Below are positions 1 to 8,332 of a stretch of 64,000 nucleotides of DNA, piece after piece (within the stretch, counting starts at the first letter, position 1; each line of letters starts with the position of its first letter). The stretch lies in NCBI GenBank assembly GCA_963808615.1, contig CAWEGV010000012.1:496001-560000 (forward strand), in the 5' to 3' direction. The notes below the pieces were generated by a model, which saw only the letters and a program-made list of their open reading frames with translations, had not been told where the DNA came from and made no database searches. This stretch comes from Palsa-504 sp963808615. Lineage in GTDB: Bacteria; Actinomycetota; Actinomycetes; Streptosporangiales; Streptosporangiaceae. Both the position numbers and the translations under genes were made by a program.

Positions 1-1332
1 AAGCAGATCTGGTGGCACCAGGCCTACCTGTCCGGGTTCCGTAGCCGCGGCTCGTCGGCCAACAACCATGTCGTCGCCGAGGCGGCCGGCCAGCTGGTTG
101 CCGCGCTGGCGTTCCCTTGGTTCGAGGAGAGTACCGCCTGGGCTGACGAGTCAGCCAGCCTGCTCCAGCAAGAGCTCGCCAGCAATACATTCCCCAGCGG
201 AGTGAACCGCGAGCTGGCCTTCGACTATCACGGCCTGGTCGCAGAGCTGGGCCTGATCGCGGCGGTCGAAGCCGACCACGCCGGGCGCCCTCTCCCGGAC
301 GCGACCTGGCGGTCCCTGGGCCGCATGCTCGATGTAGCCGCCTCCTGCCTGGACTGCGGACTCCGGGCACCCCGTCAAGGCGACAGCGACGAGGGCCGGG
401 CCCTCGTGATCGCTTCCCCCGAGAGCAACCGCTGGGAAGCACTCCTCGCACTCGGGCAGGCGCTCTTCGGCGCCCCCGAGTGGTGGCCACCAGCGCAACC
501 CGGCATCGCCAGCACACTCCTGCCGGCGCTGGCTCGGCGCCGCCCGCTGCCTGATCGGCCGGCCAGGCGACCGTGGCACTTCGGCGACGCCGGGATCACT
601 ATCTTCCGGTCCGAGCCGGCCGACGGGCCCGAGATCTGGTGTCGCTGCGACAGCGGACCCCACGGATTCCTCTCCATTGCGGCGCACGCCCACGCCGACG
701 CTCTGTCCATCGAAGTCCGCCACCACGGGACCGATATCCTGGCCGACCCCGGCACGTACTGCTACGGCGGCGATCCACTGTTTCGCCACTATTTTCGATC
801 CACGATCGGTCACAACACCCTCGAGCTGCTCGGCCAGGACCAGTCGACCTCCGGCGGCCCGACCATGTGGATACGCCACGCCGAGTCGCGGCTGATCAGT
901 CTCAAGTCGTCGCCTGACGGGTACGAAAGGCGCTGGGTGGCAGAACACTATGGCTACCGGACGCTCAACCCCCCGGTGACGCACCGCCGCACGGTCGAAT
1001 TCCACGGAAAGCAGCGCCTCATCGAGATCACCGACGAAATCGACAGCGCCGGCCGTCCCCCTGTCCGGCTGGCATTTCACTTGGGCCCGGCGGTCAAGGC
1101 CAACTTGGACAACTGCGTCCTCACTCTGCGGTGGCAGGATCCGGATGGCGGCGAGGCGACGGCTACGATGACCCTGCCGTCGTCGCTTGGCTGGTCGCTG
1201 ATCCGAGGCACGAGCGACCCGGTTCTGGGCTGGTACTCCCCGGCGTTCGGGCAGAAGGTCCCGGCCGCCGACGTGATCGGCGTGGGATCCGCGACCACGG
1301 GCTCGCCGCTGCGGACGCGCCTCGCCTTCTGA
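1..1332 (+). CDS. Heparinase II/III-family protein, 5' end outside window
   Basis: Frame 1 is open from the first base to the stop at 1330-1332, so the gene begins before the window. The product is about 443 residues as seen. Its start (WWHQAYLSGFRSRGSSANNH) is closely parallel to the middle of the heparinase-family protein at 12441-14441, and the two stay collinear to their ends. The family combines an alpha-helical toroid (seen here in part) with a beta-sandwich lyase domain, where residues such as the H and Y in the HAHADALSIEVRHHG and DPGTYCYGG stretches usually act. In polysaccharide loci these proteins are inferred to trim or edit uronic-acid-containing polymers. It lies about 100 bp upstream of a glycosyltransferase on the same strand. 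The family assignment is firm; the substrate is unknown. Confidence 0.85.
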   Translation, partial: KQIWWHQAYLSGFRSRGSSANNHVVAEAAGQLVAALAFPWFEESTAWADESASLLQQELASNTFPSGVNRELAFDYHGLVAELGLIAAVEADHAGRPLPDATWRSLGRMLDVAASCLDCGLRAPRQGDSDEGRALVIASPESNRWEALLALGQALFGAPEWWPPAQPGIASTLLPALARRRPLPDRPARRPWHFGDAGITIFRSEPADGPEIWCRCDSGPHGFLSIAAHAHADALSIEVRHHGTDILADPGTYCYGGDPLFRHYFRSTIGHNTLELLGQDQSTSGGPTMWIRHAESRLISLKSSPDGYERRWVAEHYGYRTLNPPVTHRRTVEFHGKQRLIEITDEIDSAGRPPVRLAFHLGPAVKANLDNCVLTLRWQDPDGGEATATMTLPSSLGWSLIRGTSDPVLGWYSPAFGQKVPAADVIGVGSATTGSPLRTRLAF

Positions 1333-1436
1333 ATATCTCCATCCCGTCCCCATACTGCGAGGGTATTACTGCCCGGCGCAGGTTCTCTAGTAGAAAAGCG
1401 CACCACGCGCCAGTGATATGAGGTGACCCAGCCGGG

Positions 1437-2630
1437 ATGAGAATCCTGCTTGTCCATAACCGCTACCGCTCGGGTTCTCCGAGCGGAGAGAACCGCGTCG
1501 TCGACCAGGAGAGCGAGGCGCTCGCCGCCCTGGGACACGAGGTCACGCGGTTCGGCCGCTGCAGCGACGAGATCGAGCAATGGCCGATGGCGAAGAAGGC
1601 GTTGCTTCCGGTTCGGGTCGTCTGGAGCCGCGAAACCTACCGAGATCTGAAAGCAGCGCTGCACGAGCACCGCCCCGAGGTCGTCCACGTCCACAACACG
1701 TTTCCTCTGCTTAGCGCCGCTGTGCTCTATGCTTGCCGGGACGCCCGGGTTCCTGTTGTGGCCACTCTTCATAATTACTTCCTGGCCTGCGCCAACGGTA
1801 TGTTCTTCCGTGATGGGGGCGTTTGCCACGACTGTACTCGTGGCCTGCAAGCCCGCGCAGTCGTGCATGGCTGCTACCGCGGATCACCCGCGGCTACCGT
1901 GCCGGTGGCGCTGGCCAGGGGTGTGCACCGGCAGGCATGGCGATCGCTGGTATCGGCCTACATATTCATCTCAGCATCACAGCGTGACCTGCACCGGGAA
2001 CTCGACCTCCCGTCTGGCCGCGTATTCGTCAGGTACAACCTCATTCCCCTCCGTGGCGGGCCACGGAGGGCGCGGACTCCAACTGTGATCTATGCGGGAC
2101 GGATGCACGAGGTCAAGGGAGTGCGCCTGCTAATGGCTGGCTGGGACCGTTACCGCGCGAACTCCGGTGAGCCGGGACTGAAGCTGGTCATCGTGGGAGG
2201 GGGCCCGCCTCTTGAGGACAAGGTAGCAGCTTGGGCGTCGACCCGGCCTTCAGTGGAGGTGACCGGGACGGTCAGCCCTGAGCGGTGCGCCGAACTCATC
2301 TCACACGCGCGTGCGGTCCTGCTCCCATCCACCTGGGAGGAAACGTTCGGCCTCGTCGCCGTCGAGGCCATGGCTGCGGGCGTCCCCCCCATCGCGGCGG
2401 GCCACGGGTCGTTCACCGAACTCATCACCCCAGGATTCGACGGCGTACTATTCAGCCCCGGCGATCCAGCCGCGCTGGCGGACACCATTGCCGATGTCCA
2501 GAGGAACCCCGAGCAATACGAGGTCTACGGTGACCAGGCACGCAAGACCTACGAGCAGCGTTTCGATCCGCAGCGCAGCATGGAGGAACTGCTCGAGATC
2601 TACCGCTTCGCGATCACGCACCCGATCTGA
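1437..2630 (+). CDS. Glycosyltransferase family 4
   Basis: A 397-residue GT-B glycosyltransferase of the GT4 type, a retaining transferase acting on the cytoplasmic face of the membrane. The N-terminal domain begins MRILLVHNRYRSGSPSGEN, with an acceptor-side VHVHNTFPLLS segment near residue 85. The C-terminal nucleotide-sugar domain carries VIYAGRMHEVKG (about residue 220) and the family E-x7-E motif in STWEETFGLVAVEAMAAGVP. ATG follows GAGGTG by about ten bases. It is on the same strand as the heparinase gene and just before two oppositely oriented methyltransferase genes. It probably adds one sugar of the exopolysaccharide repeat unit; donor and acceptor cannot be told. Confidence 0.9.
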   Translation: MRILLVHNRYRSGSPSGENRVVDQESEALAALGHEVTRFGRCSDEIEQWPMAKKALLPVRVVWSRETYRDLKAALHEHRPEVVHVHNTFPLLSAAVLYACRDARVPVVATLHNYFLACANGMFFRDGGVCHDCTRGLQARAVVHGCYRGSPAATVPVALARGVHRQAWRSLVSAYIFISASQRDLHRELDLPSGRVFVRYNLIPLRGGPRRARTPTVIYAGRMHEVKGVRLLMAGWDRYRANSGEPGLKLVIVGGGPPLEDKVAAWASTRPSVEVTGTVSPERCAELISHARAVLLPSTWEETFGLVAVEAMAAGVPPIAAGHGSFTELITPGFDGVLFSPGDPAALADTIADVQRNPEQYEVYGDQARKTYEQRFDPQRSMEELLEIYRFAITHPI

Positions 2631-2697
2631 CTCGGCCTTCGCCGCTACCTGCCCGAAGGCCAGTCGGCATCGGAACGGCAGGCCTGCGGCGTCGAGG

Positions 2698-3351
2698 CTA
2701 GGCTCCGGCTTTGATAGAGACGAGCGATTTCGGCACGCCCACGACGCGCTCGAACCAGATCTCGCTCTCTGGAAAGTACATCCGCATCTCGGTGACGGAA
2801 ATCAGTTCCACGGATGCGACCATCTCGGCTGCTTCAGCCGTGTCTTTGAGGGCTGCCTCATGCAGGGTGTTCCAGTGCTGACATACCATGAGACGCGCGC
2901 GGAATGGCAGGAACTGGAAGCACGGGAAGAACCAGTGCGGCTCGATCGGAAAGTAGCGGTACGGGGTTTGTATCCACCACGACGGTGCAGACTCCCGGAC
3001 CACTTCCGCGAATTGCTGACGTCTGGCGTGTCCGCCAAGGTGCTCGAGGAGGCTATTGCTGAATACAAGGTCATACTTGCCGAAGCCTCCCGCACACGCG
3101 TCTGCCTGCACGAGGTCCATCCAAGGCTCGGCGGGTTGCTCGGCTTGATCGAGATTCACGACCGTAACGCTGCGGGGACGCAGCCCCAGGACACGCCATG
3201 AGATGGCCGTTCCGCCGAGGTCAAGGATCTGCAGATCCGCTAGGTTCGGGAAACGCCGCTTGAATTCTTCATTCCGGCGCTGACGACCACGGTGCGTAAG
3301 TGATCCGGTCTTGTCCGGGTCGATCAGCTTGGAGATTACCTTGTTTGACAT
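2698..3351 (-). CDS. Class I SAM-dependent methyltransferase-like protein
   Basis: About 217 residues if started at the ATG at 3351 (MSNKVISKL); a slightly longer frame opens at 3393 but its first residues look random. The fold is a small Rossmann methyltransferase: QILDLGGTAISW marks the usual SAM-binding loop in a variant form, VVNLDQ the acidic residue after strand 2, and DLVFSNSLLEHLGG the motif IV/post-IV region. The SAM loop lacks the usual GxGxG, so binding may be weaker or different. Its product faces the other EPS genes and is likely to methylate a sugar or another small substituent. The protein has no signal or membrane segment. Neighbouring bases are somewhat less GC-rich than the window average. 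Confidence 0.75.
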   Translation of the reverse strand: MSNKVISKLIDPDKTGSLTHRGRQRRNEEFKRRFPNLADLQILDLGGTAISWRVLGLRPRSVTVVNLDQAEQPAEPWMDLVQADACAGGFGKYDLVFSNSLLEHLGGHARRQQFAEVVRESAPSWWIQTPYRYFPIEPHWFFPCFQFLPFRARLMVCQHWNTLHEAALKDTAEAAEMVASVELISVTEMRMYFPESEIWFERVVGVPKSLVSIKAGA

Positions 3352-3393
3352 GCCGTAAACACCCGTCCTCGGCCACGTTAATATAGACGTCAC

Positions 3394-3575
3394 GTATCGA
3401 GCTGTCTAGGCGACATACAGCCCAGCTGCCGTAAATTGCATATCGTCCCAGCCTGCGACCGCAACGCTTATCGAGTCACTATCCGTCATCCGCTCGGGCC
3501 AGACCTATAGATCCTTAGGCATGGGATCGCTGAGCAGGTGGCGGTGATACAGCGGGATGCTGATCCCCAGACGCG
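3394..3575. other. Intergenic region between two minus-strand methyltransferase genes
   Basis: About 180 bases without a supported gene. The base composition is noticeably less GC-rich than the flanks. It includes the upstream region of the gene starting at 3351. No clear terminator or promoter was recognised. Confidence 0.5.
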
Positions 3576-4522
3576 TCACTGCCCAGAACCCTCGGCTCCT
3601 CGCCCACTGGGCCTCCCGACGTTAGTCGCTGTCGAAGCATCCTCATGCGGAGATTTCAACGCGTCCAGATGAGCCCACAGATGCCACCCCGCGAAGGTCT
3701 CGCCCGGCAGCCAGTGTACCGGCAGGGGCGGAGCATGCATGAAGCGCCGGTAGGTACGGGTGACCCGGAAAGACGGAAAGTCGCGCTCGATGCGCCGGCG
3801 GTCATACACCAGGGCGTACGGGTTGGCGGGCCCGTCGGTGTTGCGGTGGACGAACTCGTCCAGGCGCAGGTAACGGGCCAGTCCTTTGTCCCTGGCGGTG
3901 GCGAGATGGGCGGCCAGCATCCCCCCGGCGGGATCGGCGCTCAGGATCCCGGCCCGGGCCAGCGGGTAAGCCGCGACCAGGGTGGCGCGGCGTATCAGGG
4001 CGATGGACACTAGGTAGTTGAGCGACCAGCGGGCGTACATCATGATGACCAGCTCGCCGCCCGGGCGCAGGACCCGGTGGATCTCGCTTTGCGCCTGCTT
4101 GATCTCGGGCACATGATGCAGGACGCCGTGGCTGAACACCATGTCGAAGCTGTCGTCGGCGAACGGCAGGTCGAGCACGCTGCCCTGCCGTAGCTCGTCG
4201 TAGGGAAGCTCGCGCAGCGTCAGCCGGGTCCGGACCCTTTCCACGGCCTCCGCGGTCAGGTCGACGCCGGACCAGCGCGCGCCCTGGCGGATCAAGCGCT
4301 CGGACTCAGCGCCTTCGCCCAATCCGATCTCGAGCACCTTCTTGCCGGTTACGTTCAAGGCCGCGAGGCAGGCCGGCAGGTGGCGCTCGTTCCGGTAGCG
4401 GAACTGATCGTAGTCGGTGAAAACCTCTCGTAATCGCCGCGGAAGCGGCCGCGAAGCCCGCCGACCTGCGCGTCACCGCAGGGATGCCCCTGCCAGAATT
4501 CCCTGACCGCTTGCTCGTCCAT
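3576..4522 (-). pseudogene. UbiE/Methyltransf_11-type methyltransferase, one-base frameshift near its N-terminus
   Basis: The C-terminal 260 residues are open from 4358 and contain a clear SAM domain: KVLEIGLGEGAESERLI (motif I), GVDLTAEAVERVR (motif II) and MVFSHGVLHHVPE (motif IV). The family's typical N-terminus (MDEQAVREFWQGHPCGDAQ) is encoded from an ATG at 4522 preceded by AGGAG. It runs to about 4424 in another frame, ending GDYERF. Adding one base to the A run at 4420-4423 (plus strand) restores a continuous DYERFFTDYDQFRYRNERHL reading into the downstream frame. Either this is a real one-base deletion in a homopolymer or a sequencing error. If expressed, it would methylate a soluble or lipid-linked intermediate. 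It lies just downstream of the polymerase-like gene on the same strand. Confidence 0.75.
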
Positions 4523-4604
4523 AGGGATTTACCCAACTCCTGTCCCCCCAAAAGGGCCTTCCGCTTGCAGGCGGTCTGCCGCACCGCACCATCTTCGTGT
4601 CTGA

Positions 4605-5843
4605 TCATGTCAGGCCGCCGCTCTTCAAGGACGGTACGAGGAGTGACGCGGCCAAGGTGAGGTCGAGCAGGTACGGTGAGACGTCGGTGAAGCCGTCCTC
4701 GGTGAACGACGCTACCAGGGCATATGTAATAAGAAAGAGTGCCAGCGCACGCTTCACTCCGCGCGGCTGGAAATAGGCCGTTACGAGCAGGAAGATCAGG
4801 ATCATCACGCAGGTGACCACCCCGAACAGTCCTTCTTGCTGGTAGGAAGATATCCAGTTGCTGTCGATGGACAAGCCGTTGAAGTTAGCGTTCGACAGGC
4901 CGAAGCCGAAGATCTCCTGGAACTTGTCACGAGGATAAGACAGGAGCGGACCCCAGATCTCGGTGCGGCCGGTAAGGTTGTCCAGGCCCTGCGTGCTTTG
5001 GCCCCGCGCCAGCCAGGTTGTGATGGCCGCCGAGAACGCCATGATCGCGACTGCGGCGGCCGCGCCCGCGGTGGCGAGGAGCTTGCGGACCCGGGCCTTA
5101 GCCACGATCAAGCTCAGCCCGGCGACCAGAAGGCTCGCGATCAGGGCGGCCAGCGCGGTCCTGGTGTGGGTGAGAATCAGCATGGCTCCGCTCACGCCGG
5201 CGGCGATGAGCGTAGTGCGGCCGCGTAGGCGGCCGCAGAACCAGAGCACGATGACCAGACCTGTCGCTGTCGCCGCGTAGTGCGCCACCTGGGTGGCCGG
5301 AATCGGCCAGACCGCACCGGTCAGCCTGCCTTCAAACAGAGCGTGGTGGGGGGACACGAGCAGGCCGAGCAGCACCGACCCGAGCGCCGCCCAGAGAGCA
5401 ACGAGGTAACAGCGCACCAGCAGCAGGTCACGCCGGCCCCACCAGGGCGTCAGCAGCCATAGCCCGGCCACGAACCCGGCCATCCGGGCGGTACGGTACA
5501 GCGTACCGAAAGTCTGAGGCGCCAGCGCGGTCAGGATCGTCTCCACGACGAGCAGGCTCACCAGACAGAGGAACACATTGGGCCGCACGATGGCCCTGCG
5601 GTTGATCGTCAGTATCACCAGCAGCGCAGCGGGCAGCGTCGCTTGCGCGATGCCCTTGCCTACGGTCCCTGGGATCGGCAGAAAGGACGTACCGGGGAAG
5701 AAGGTGAGCGTGTTGAAGAACAACAGTCCCCAAGCAATTCCGACCCTGACGTTTACAGAGTGCTCGAGGTGCTCGGCCGCCTGAGTCTGAGTCAGCAAGG
5801 CGACGCCGCGCCTGGGGCGGTAGGCAACTCTGGTCGAGATCAT
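4605..5843 (-). CDS. O-antigen ligase/polymerase (Wzy)-like membrane protein
   Basis: A 412-residue polytopic membrane protein with roughly ten to twelve hydrophobic segments. The diagnostic features of the O-antigen ligase/Wzy superfamily are the long loop before the last helices with DNLTGRTEIWGPLLS (the conserved TGR..W) and the following periplasmic section ending GFGLSNANFNG. Wzy proteins polymerise undecaprenyl-linked repeat units on the outer face of the membrane. A flippase (20183-21550) and Wzz-like proteins (14438-16746) occur in the same locus, consistent with a Wzx/Wzy route. It is on the minus strand, about 80 bases before the frameshifted methyltransferase. Which polymer it makes cannot be told. 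Confidence 0.85.
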   Translation of the reverse strand: MISTRVAYRPRRGVALLTQTQAAEHLEHSVNVRVGIAWGLLFFNTLTFFPGTSFLPIPGTVGKGIAQATLPAALLVILTINRRAIVRPNVFLCLVSLLVVETILTALAPQTFGTLYRTARMAGFVAGLWLLTPWWGRRDLLLVRCYLVALWAALGSVLLGLLVSPHHALFEGRLTGAVWPIPATQVAHYAATATGLVIVLWFCGRLRGRTTLIAAGVSGAMLILTHTRTALAALIASLLVAGLSLIVAKARVRKLLATAGAAAAVAIMAFSAAITTWLARGQSTQGLDNLTGRTEIWGPLLSYPRDKFQEIFGFGLSNANFNGLSIDSNWISSYQQEGLFGVVTCVMILIFLLVTAYFQPRGVKRALALFLITYALVASFTEDGFTDVSPYLLDLTLAASLLVPSLKSGGLT

Positions 5844-6095
5844 GAACCGCTACTCATTTCGAGCCGGCTATCACCGTCCACTTCCCTGCGTCTCGTCGAA
5901 ACCAGCCGGCGACCGGGCTGAATCCTCGGCCGCTCGACGAGCTCAGGCCTCGACGGCGCGCTGGAACGTCTGTCCACGACTAACAGGAACCGCCATCCTC
6001 ACGTCCTGATACTTTCCGGTCCGCCCAGTTCGGTTGAGTCGGCCTGGGGCGCGGTACCTGGATTGCTCCTGGCCCGTTTCCCCAGACCGCTCGCC

Positions 6096-6131
6096 GAACC
6101 CGGCGTACCCGTCTCCGGGTACCGGGCTCTC
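6096..6131 (-). ncRNA. Group II intron domain V-like hairpin
   Basis: Read on the minus strand, the segment begins GAGAGCCCGGTACCCG, has a GAGA tetraloop and returns as CGGGTACGCCGGGTTC. This gives the 34-36 nt stem with GNRA loop and internal bulge expected for domain V. It lies just downstream of the reverse transcriptase reading frame, the standard position. The assignment rests on shape and position; folding was not computed. Confidence 0.65.
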
Positions 6132-6147
6132 CACGGTTCCTGCCGCA

Positions 6148-7530
6148 TCAGGCGTGGTTGAGGACCCAGGGGCTGGGGATCGTGCTGCCCCGGTAGCGGC
6201 ACCGGGTGACCGGCACGGCTTCCAGGTTGAACAGCTCGATCCCGTCCGCCGTGATCGGCTTCCACCGCCCCTCCGGGGTGGTGAAGGCCCGGCGGACGTC
6301 CTTCCATCTCCAGCGGTGCAGCGTCCTGAGCCACCGGATCACCCGCGTCCAGGCGAAGTGGGCCAGGTTGCCCAGGGCGTGCTTGCACACCGCGTGCTTG
6401 AAGTAGCTGGCCCAGCCGCGCATGATCTGGTTGAGCCGGATCAGCACGGACCCGAGGTCCTGCTGCGACGTCTTGTTCGTCAGGGCACGGATCTTGGCCT
6501 TCAGCGACCGGACGGGCCGGCCGGCGATGAAGGTGTAGACGTGCCACTTGTCCGTCCCTCCCTTGCGTTTCCACTGGATGCGGAAGCCGAGGAAGCCGAA
6601 CCCCTCGCTCATGTGCACGATGCGGGTCTTGGCTGGTGACAGCCGCAGGCCCAGCGGCGTGAGCACATCAGCGATCTCTTCGCGCAGGGTCTCGGCGTCG
6701 GCCTGGGTGCCGTGCACGAGCACGACGAAGTCATCCGCGTAGCGGCAGGCTCGCCAGTTCGGCAGGCCCCGGGCCCGGCGCCGGGCACGCTAGCTGGAGG
6801 TCTCCATCGTCCCGCCGGGCTTCCACGGCCGGTGCAGGTGCTCATCGAGCGCCGACATGGCCACGTTGAAGATCAACGGGGACAGGATTCCTCCTTGCGG
6901 GGTACCGGTGTGGCTGTCCTCGCGGTCGCCGGTCTCGGTGAGCACCCCGGCTCACCCCGGTCGGTCCACGACCACGGCAGCGTGATCTGTCCGCCGACAC
7001 CGCCTGAGCAGACGAACACCGTGTCCGCCCCGCGGCGCTTGACATACAAGACCTCAAGCCGCTGCCCGTTCAGCGGGTGGAACGGATGAGCGACAATCAC
7101 GAAACCCGAAGGGTCACTGGACAACCCGGCACTATGCCGCCTCCGTCGGGATGCCGAGTTTCCGCAGCTTCCCCGATCCGCCCGGCTTCGGGATCAGCCG
7201 CTGGCGCACCGGCAACGGCCAGAACGTGCCCGCCTTGAGCTGAACCCGCAGGTCATCCAGGAACTCCTGGACACCGATGCGCTCTTCGACCAGCGCGACG
7301 GTCATGCCATCCACGCCGGGCGTGTTCGCGCCCCGGTTGCCCTCGACCCGGCAGTACGCCACATACAGCGTCGCCGGATCGTGCACGAAGTTGAACAGGT
7401 CATCGAACCGGCGGCCAGGGTCGGCCGCCGCCCAGCGGTGAAGCTTGGCCTGCATTCCCGCTACCCGCGACCACGGCCCCTCCGGGGCCGGATCCCGGGC
7501 GCCGCCGTTCGGCGGCGCATCTCGCGGCAT
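6148..7530 (-). pseudogene. ltrA: Group II intron reverse transcriptase/maturase, internally replaced and interrupted
   Basis: The N-terminal part (7530-7132) is a normal group II RT beginning (GANTPGVDGMTV, LIPKPGGSGKLRKLGIPTEA). The C-terminal part includes TGTPQGGILSPLIFNVAMS near 6900, the catalytic YADD at about 6745 and the maturase region (FGFLGFRI, RGWASYFKHA) ending at 6148. Between them, about 100 residues (RT blocks 2 to 4) are absent. About 170 bp of unrelated coding sequence stand in their place (see 6950-7124). A TAG stop lies near 6792 between METSS and the YADD block. The protein cannot be made as one chain. The intact relatives splice the intron and drive retrohoming. Confidence 0.85.
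6950..7124 (-). pseudogene. DUF5372-like fragment inside the intron reverse transcriptase
   Basis: From an ATG at 7124 the minus strand reads a short protein with FVIVAHPFHPLNGQRLEV and GGVGGQITLPWSWTDRG. This resembles the small HPFHPL...WTD proteins found beside transposases and recombinases (DUF5372 type, from memory). It ends at about 6950, where the frame passes into RT sequence (TETGDREDSHTG). It probably entered by recombination between mobile elements. Function unknown. Confidence 0.55.
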
Positions 7531-8117
7531 TGCAGCCTCCTTCCCTTCCGGAACCGCTGCCGCCCTTCCCCATGTGCCGGGCTTTCCCCGGCTCGGAGTA
7601 CTACGGCGGCTCCGCCCCGTCCCGGGCCGGTCGGCCGACAGCGAGCCCAGCCCGGGCTGCGCGCTGGCCGCGCGTGACCGGGCAGACCGGGACGGTTCCC
7701 GTGTTCACTGCGATTCGCTCGACGAAGGAGGAGCCCAGCTCTGTCCCTGCGGCCTCGCCACGGCTACCCCGCAGCTCTTCACCGTGGCCTCCCGGCAGAC
7801 ATCCATAAGGCCGCCCAGGAGTTCCCGTCCCGTCATGAGGGAAACGGGTGCGCGCCGCTCCCGGCCCCTATCCGCCAGATTTGAGCCGGTAAGCCTATAA
7901 GAGGCGTAATAACACTGGTCGCGTACTCCTCTCCGCCACGCTCGCCGGACCCGCGCCATCTGGCAGTACTGGCACGTCCCGGCTTTGTCGGGGCTGCTCT
8001 CGCCCTCCCCGGCGCTTCCCGGATCAGGCTGCCCCCAGCTTCGCCGCCCTGCTGCGACAGGACCAGCGGTGGAAGGTCTCTCACCTCCACTCGAATCGTC
8101 AGCGCCTCACGGCGCAC

Positions 8118-8332
8118 AGAGATCTTGGCCAACTAAGGGAGAACCAAAGGGGTCGGCCGTATCAATGTCGCCTGCTCGGTGCTCCAGTGGGGGTGAAGGG
8201 CCGCATCCTGACCATCGTCCAAAAACCTGCCGGCGCGCTGGCCCAATGTGATCAGGAGCCGTGACTACCTGGGTGTCTACCAGCGCCTGACCTGCGGGCT
8301 AAGGGCCATCGAACGGAACGCGGAGGTTTTAG
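8118..8332. other. Leader region of the asparagine synthetase gene
   Basis: About 215 bases between the intron 5' end and the GTG start at 8333. A strong Shine-Dalgarno GGAGG lies about seven bases before the start. No terminator or promoter motif was recognised with confidence. Confidence 0.4.

Larger units (their letters stand above)
6000..8117 (-). mobile_element. Decayed group II intron (minus strand)
   Basis: An intron-like unit of about 2.1 kb. The putative 5' end is GTGCGCC at 8117-8111 on the minus strand, matching the GUGYG-type start. It is followed by about 600 bases without a gene, expected to form ribozyme domains I-IV, then a broken intron-encoded reverse transcriptase (7530-6148). 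A domain V-like hairpin lies at 6131-6096. The 3' end is approximate. It lies between the polymerase-like gene and the asparagine synthetase gene and interrupts neither. Because the reverse transcriptase is mosaic and interrupted, the element is probably not autonomously mobile. Confidence 0.7.
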
